Positions 52,114-55,590 of a stretch of DNA of 55,590 nucleotides are shown here, piece by piece. Both the position numbers and the translations under genes were made by a program. The stretch's first letter is position 1. Every line of letters begins with the position of its first letter. The notes under the pieces are model-generated. The model was not told where the DNA came from, did no database searches, and worked only from the letters and a program-made list of their open reading frames with translations. Origin of the DNA: Muricomes sp049840515 (GTDB lineage: Bacteria; Bacillota; Clostridia; Lachnospirales; Lachnospiraceae); contig JASGKW010000015.1 in NCBI GenBank assembly GCA_049840515.1, positions 1-55,590 of the forward strand, written 5' to 3'.

Positions 52114-52410
52114 ATGAATGCAAGTGTAGCAATCCAGACACTGCCCGAGGCGGCAAATGATGAAGAGTTAATCCGTATAGTAGATGAGGTAATAGCTTAT
52201 ATTAAAAGTACAGGTTTAAATTGTTATGTGGGACCGTTTGAAACAGCAATTGAGGGCGATTATGATGAGCTGATGGATATTGTAAAGGAGTGCCAGCATA
52301 TCGCAATCCGCGCAGGCGCACCATCGGTAGCGGCTTATATCAAAGTGACATACAAGCCGGAAGGGGATGTACTTACCATTGAAAAGAAAGTTACAAAACA
52401 CCACCAGTAA
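52114..52410 (+). CDS. Thiamine-binding MTH1187/DUF77 family protein
   Basis: A 98-residue ferredoxin-like protein of the MTH1187/YkoF-like (DUF77) family, some of which bind thiamine or its pyrimidine part. Typical segments are NASVAIQTLPEA at the start, YIKSTGLNCYVGPFETAIEGDYDELMDIV in the middle and ITYKPE-like VTYKPEGDVLTIEKK at the end. It is the first gene after the TPP riboswitch, which supports a thiamine role. AGGAGG lies eight bases before the ATG at 52114; the longer frame to 52078 is not needed. Confidence 0.88.
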   Translation: MNASVAIQTLPEAANDEELIRIVDEVIAYIKSTGLNCYVGPFETAIEGDYDELMDIVKECQHIAIRAGAPSVAAYIKVTYKPEGDVLTIEKKVTKHHQ

Positions 52411-52412
52411 AA

Positions 52413-53154
52413 GTGAAAAAATATGGCCGGTGCTGGCCATTGTAATCAATATTGGGAGTCTGGCAGACTGCGAGCAGCACAGGAATAGTGCCCAGATTTA
52501 TGCTGCCATCTCCGGTTGATGTTGTTAAGGCATTTGTGGCAGATTCTCCGCTTTTGATGAGCAATGCAAGAGTGACGCTTATGGAAGCTTTCATAGGACT
52601 TGGAGCCGGAGTTGCGGTAGGCTTTTTGATGGCAGTGCTTATGGACCGGTTTGATAAAGTATATCAGGCCTTTATCCCCTGATTGTGCTGACTCAGACTG
52701 TGCCTACAGTTGCAATTGCGCCTCTTTTGGTGCTGTGGTTCGGATATGAAATGCTGCCGAAGGTAATTTTGATAGTCATTGTGACATTTTTCCTGTTACG
52801 GTAAGCCTGTTGGACGGTTTTAAATCTGTTGACAGGGATACTGTTAATCTGCTGCGCTCCATGGGGGCAACTAAGGTACAGATTTTTTGGACAGTTAAGT
52901 TTCCAGGCTCTTTGAGCCAGTTCTTTGCCAGCCTGCGGATTTCAGCGTCCTACGCGGTAGTGGGGGCCGTGATTTCAGAATGGCTTGGCGGTTTCAATGG
53001 TCTGGGAGTTTATATGACGAGAGTAAAAAAGGCATTTTCATTTGATAAAATGTTTGCAGTTATTTTTTTAATATCAATTATCAGCTTGCTGCTGATGAAA
53101 GCTGTAAATCTGCTTCAGAAGAAATGTATGCCTTGGGAGGAGAGAGACAAATGA
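52413..53154 (+). pseudogene. thiX: ABC transporter permease for thiamine precursor (ThiX type), four frame breaks
   Basis: A SsuC/ThiX-like inner-membrane permease. Conserved pieces are FMLPSPVDVVKAF, TLMEAFIGLGAGVAVGF, TVPTVAIAPLLVLWFGYEMLPK and the EAA loop LLRSMGATKVQIFWTVKFPGSL, then SYAVVGAVISEWLGGFNGLG. Frame breaks: a missing base near 52421, an extra base near 52450, a missing C in CCCC near 52679, and a missing C near 52791. Repaired length is 247 residues, normal. It probably begins at GTG 52413, coupled to the gene before. The riboswitch indicates transport of hydroxymethylpyrimidine or thiamine. Confidence 0.82.
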
Positions 53155-54162
53155 AAAAGAATCATTGCAGTGTTGATGTCAGCTCTTTTGGCGGCTGGAA
53201 TGTTTGGCTGCGGCACAAAGAGAAAGACACAAACGGAGAAGGCGGACAGGACAAGAAATTGCAGAAAATTACGTTTGTTCTTGACTGGACTCCAAATACA
53301 AATGATACTGGCATTTATGTAGCCCAGGAAAAAGGATATTTTGCAGATGCGGGTCTGGATGTGGAAATTGTCCAGCCGCCGGAGGACGGCGCATCGGTAC
53401 TGGTGGCTTCAAAAAAGCCCAGTTTGGAATTGGATTTCAGGACAGCATGATGCCTGGGCTTTTGGGGGATGATGCACTGCCTGTGGAGGCGGTGGCTGCT
53501 GTTTTACAGCACAACACATCAGGAATTATTTCCCGCAAGGGGGAAGGCATGGACAGACCCAAAGGGATGGAAGGCAGAGAAGTATGCCACATGGGACCAG
53601 GACTTGGAAAAGGCTATGGTGAAAAATGTGGTGGAAGAGGATGGAGGAGATTTCAGCAAAGTGGAGTTGATTCCAAGCATGGTGACGGATGAGGTCTCAG
53701 CCCTGCAGAGCAAGTCCGTGGATGCCATCTGGATATTTTATGGATGGGCAGGAATCGCCACGGAAGTAGCGGGGCTGGATACAGATTATTTTGCTTTTAA
53801 AGATATTAACAGTGCATTTGACTTTTATACACCGGTTATCATCGGAAACAGCAACTGGATGAAAGAGAACCCGGATACAACAAAAGCGTTCCTTTCTGCC
53901 GTGAAAAAGGGATATGAATTTGCAATTGAGAATCCAAAGGAGGCGGCAGATATTTTATGCCAGGCATCCCCTGAACTGGACGAAAGACCTGGTTTTAGCC
54001 AGCCAGGAATACATGAAAGACCAGTACAAGGCTGATGCAGAGCAGTGGGGATATATAGATCCAAAGAGATGGAATGCATTTTACCAGTGGGTGAACGAAA
54101 ATGGATTGTCTGATGAAAAAATCCCTGATAATACAGGATTCACCAATGATTATCTGAAATAA
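53151..54162 (+). pseudogene. thiY: ABC substrate-binding lipoprotein (ThiY/NMT1 type), five frame breaks
   Basis: An NMT1/THI5-like binding protein for a thiamine pyrimidine precursor. The repaired start reads MKKIIAVLMSALLAAG followed by MFGCG, a lipobox. Then come ITFVLDWTPNTN, a strong ThiY signature, GIYVAQEKGYFADAGLDVEIV, and late NENGLSDEKIPDNTGFTNDYL. Frame breaks are near 53160 (extra A), 53220-53230 (missing base), 53410 (missing A in a run), 53575 (extra base) and 53984 (extra A). Repair gives 336 residues, typical. It overlaps the permease stop by four bases. Confidence 0.82.
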
Positions 54163-54173
54163 GGAGCAAAAAA

Positions 54174-54911
54174 ATGGCAGAATTGACTGTAACGGATGTG
54201 ACTCTTTCTTATGAGAATAAGCCTGTAATAGAAGATATTTCCATAGAGTGCGTGAAAATGAACTGGTATGCCTCCTGGGGGCAAGCGGGGCGGCAAGACT
54301 ACCTTATTTAATGTAATATCGGGACTGTATACGCCGGATAAAGGGAAAGTAATGCTAAAAGGGAAGGATATTACAGGGCAGCCGGGCCACATCAGCTACA
54401 TGCTGCAAAAGGATTTACTTTTACCTTACCGGACCATTGAGGATAACGTTGCTCTGCCCTTATTATTAAAGGGAGAAAGAAAAAATCTGCGAGAGAAAAG
54501 GTGAATTCTTATTTTGAAGAATTTGGCCTCAAGGACACCCAGAAGAAATATCCGTATCAACTGTCCGGGGGAATGCGTCAGAGGGCAAGTCTTCTCAGGA
54601 CATACATGTTTTCGCGGGATGTGGCTTTGCTGGATGAGCCTTTCAGTGCCTTGGATACTCTGACAAAATCGGATATGCATAAATGGTATCTGGAGGTGAT
54701 GGACAAGATTCAATTATCTACCTTATTTATCACGCACGATATTGATGAAGCGATTCTGCTGTCTGACCGGATTTATCTTCTGACCGGTGTGCCGGGAAGG
54801 ATTACAGGAGAAATTATTGTCCGGGAGCCAAAGCCAAGACGAAAAGATTTTCAAATGTCCAAAGAATTTCTGGAGTATAAGAAAATAATCAAAGAAAGTT
54901 ATACTGATTGA
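54174..54911 (+). pseudogene. thiZ: ABC transporter ATP-binding protein (ThiZ type), three frame breaks
   Basis: The ATPase of the same importer. It starts MAELTVTDVTLSYEN; repaired Walker A is GASGAGKTT (missing G near 54290), the ABC signature is QLSGGMRQRASLLR near 54562, Walker B is DVALLDEPFSALD, and the switch His is in LFITHDIDEA. Frame breaks are a missing G near 54252, the missing G in Walker A, and a missing A near 54499. Repaired length is 246 residues, normal for SsuB/ThiZ proteins. AAGGAG precedes the ATG. The gene ends inside a 29-bp inverted repeat. Confidence 0.85.
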
Positions 54912-54949
54912 ACTTTTAACGTTCAATCAGTATAACTTTCTTTGATTAT
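54885..54949. repeat. 29-bp perfect inverted repeat at convergent gene ends
   Basis: Bases 54885-54913 are the exact reverse complement of 54921-54949, with a 7-base loop. The arms cover the last nine codons of thiZ and the stop codon of the DUF2812 gene. No T-run follows on either strand, though the stem is AT-rich. It may be a bidirectional terminator. Confidence 0.85.
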
Positions 54950-55464
54950 CTGTCGCGGCTCTTTGATATTCTCCGCATAACATATCCAAGATATATTGTA
55001 AATCCGATTGATAACGATAAGCCGAGAATAAATTGCAGAAGTTCATTAACCGTCAGCTTGTTGAAGTTCCATATAAAATAAGTAAGTATAATCAACGAAG
55101 CTAACAGAAATAAAACAAATGAAAAAGATATGGCAGCAATAAATCTTTTGCTTCGGGCCATGCGGGTTTCATTATCACTAAATGATTCGGGGCGTTCATT
55201 TTCATATTGTTTTCGCCAAACAAAGGCGCTTGCCATTTGTCCCACAAACTCCCATCCAAATGTTTCATAGGTAAGCTTATAGTCAGCTTTTGGCATAGCT
55301 TGCAGGTCAAAAACATAGCGGTATTTCTTAGGTTCAGTTTTTACAAAAGTCATCGCTATGGAACTAAATTGGCCGATTTTTTGTGGATGCCAGCCTTTTA
55401 GTGCCAATTCTTCAAGCCATCTTTCATAATCAGCAGGGATTACATACCAAAAGTTGTAAGCCAC
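54946..55464 (-). CDS. DUF2812 membrane protein
   Basis: A 172-residue protein as read from the GTG at 55464. The N-terminal half has the DUF2812 pattern: YERWLEELALKGWHPQKIGQF near residue 13, with KYRYVFDLQ and YKLTYETFGWEFVG following. Two membrane segments fill about residues 108-135 and 142-162. DUF2812 genes normally lie directly after a PadR-type repressor gene. The better start is ATG 55484, seven bases after GGAGGG, but it is out of frame; one more A in the A7 run near 55470 would join them and give 179 residues. Function unknown; a PadR-controlled membrane-stress role is often assumed. Confidence 0.8.
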   Translation of the reverse strand: MAYNFWYVIPADYERWLEELALKGWHPQKIGQFSSIAMTFVKTEPKKYRYVFDLQAMPKADYKLTYETFGWEFVGQMASAFVWRKQYENERPESFSDNETRMARSKRFIAAISFSFVLFLLASLIILTYFIWNFNKLTVNELLQFILGLSLSIGFTIYLGYVMRRISKSRDR

Positions 55465-55484
55465 ATAATTTTTTTATTTTTCAT

Positions 55485-55590
55485 AGCAATCCCTCCACAT
55501 CGTAATAGACTATCTTTAATACGGTAGGTGCTGTTCGGATTCTATCGTGTTTCCCTATTAACCTTAGCAATACGTAGTTGCTCCAAGACA
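55485..55590. other. Window edge upstream of the DUF2812 gene
   Basis: Only the ribosome site GGAGGG can be supported. One minus-strand frame is open from the window edge to a TGA overlapping the DUF2812 ATG, and could be the tail of an upstream coupled gene such as a PadR regulator, but the peptide does not clearly match. I make no gene call. Confidence 0.3.

Noticed and set aside
52413..54911. Programmed frameshifting in the thiamine transporter genes
   Set aside because: Twelve shifts in both directions over 2.5 kb, mostly in plain homopolymers, without consistent slippery sites or stimulatory structures, fit sequencing errors better.
54885..54949. Terminal inverted repeat of an insertion sequence
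   Set aside because: Arms face each other as a hairpin with a 7-base loop; no transposase or target duplication is present.
1..55590. tRNA, rRNA or CRISPR features
   Set aside because: I saw no TTCGA-type T-arm with matching acceptor stems, no rRNA signature and no regularly spaced repeats. A tRNAscan run would settle tRNA absence.

Overview
The window looks like a chromosomal contig from an anaerobic, low-to-mid GC Firmicute, most likely a gut Lachnospiraceae (Clostridia). The reasons are the family-level look of nearly every protein, strong AGGAGG-type ribosome sites, TTGACA/TATAAT promoters with 17-base spacers, a meso-diaminopimelate dehydrogenase, a flavodiiron protein, and selenium-dependent formate metabolism. 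No rRNA, tRNA, CRISPR array, transposase or phage gene was seen.

Layout. 1-2.5 kb: aspartate-family amino acid genes (end of homoserine dehydrogenase, an apgM-type phosphomutase, aspartate kinase), then an MFS transporter. 3.9-17 kb: a selenium/molybdenum/formate locus with yedE, yedF and a DUF3343 protein (selenium handling), mobB, mobA, a formate channel, NuoE- and NuoF-like subunits, moeA, and two tandem formate dehydrogenase catalytic subunits. The first fdhF has an in-frame UGA (selenocysteine) with a clear SECIS hairpin; the second has cysteine at that residue. 17-28.8 kb: small unknown genes, Xaa-Pro peptidase, aldo/keto reductase, ketopantoate reductase-like protein, cytidine deaminase, meso-DAP dehydrogenase, a PdaA-like deacetylase, a HAD phosphatase, the shikimate operon aroF-aroB-aroE (minus strand) and lrgA-lrgB. 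28.8-35.5 kb: a ClC transporter, then the conserved pyrH-frr-uppS-cdsA-dxr-rseP block. 35.6-43.1 kb: two exported or anchored unknown proteins, then carA-carB. 43-49 kb: yeiH with a divergent LysR regulator, an EamA transporter, a membrane XRE regulator, and amtB-PII. 49-51.8 kb: a Crp/Fnr regulator, an iron-cluster repair protein (Ric) and a flavodiiron protein, with a Crp-type operator placed as in a class II promoter. 51.8-54.9 kb: a TPP riboswitch and a thiamine-precursor ABC transporter. The window ends in a DUF2812 membrane protein.

How the genes work together. The formate locus holds most parts of a molybdenum- or tungsten-dependent NAD-linked formate dehydrogenase: selenium supply, cofactor maturation (MobA, MobB, MoeA), formate passage (FocA family), electron transfer (NuoE/NuoF-like) and two alternative catalytic subunits. 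Sec/Cys duplication suggests an isoform switch with selenium supply. The 49-52 kb block looks like a nitrosative/oxidative stress module under its own regulator.

Quality caveat. I count about 24 single-base frame breaks, most in homopolymers. Nine lie in the first 6.2 kb, two in the ClC gene, and thirteen in the last 3.1 kb; elsewhere long genes are intact. Each broken gene returns to a normal family length once single bases are restored. I read these as sequencing or assembly errors concentrated near contig ends, not as gene decay. The fdhF UGA is not one of them.

Two dispersed intergenic repeat families are present. One is a REP-like palindrome (four loci) that forms gene ends and supplies the last six codons of carB.
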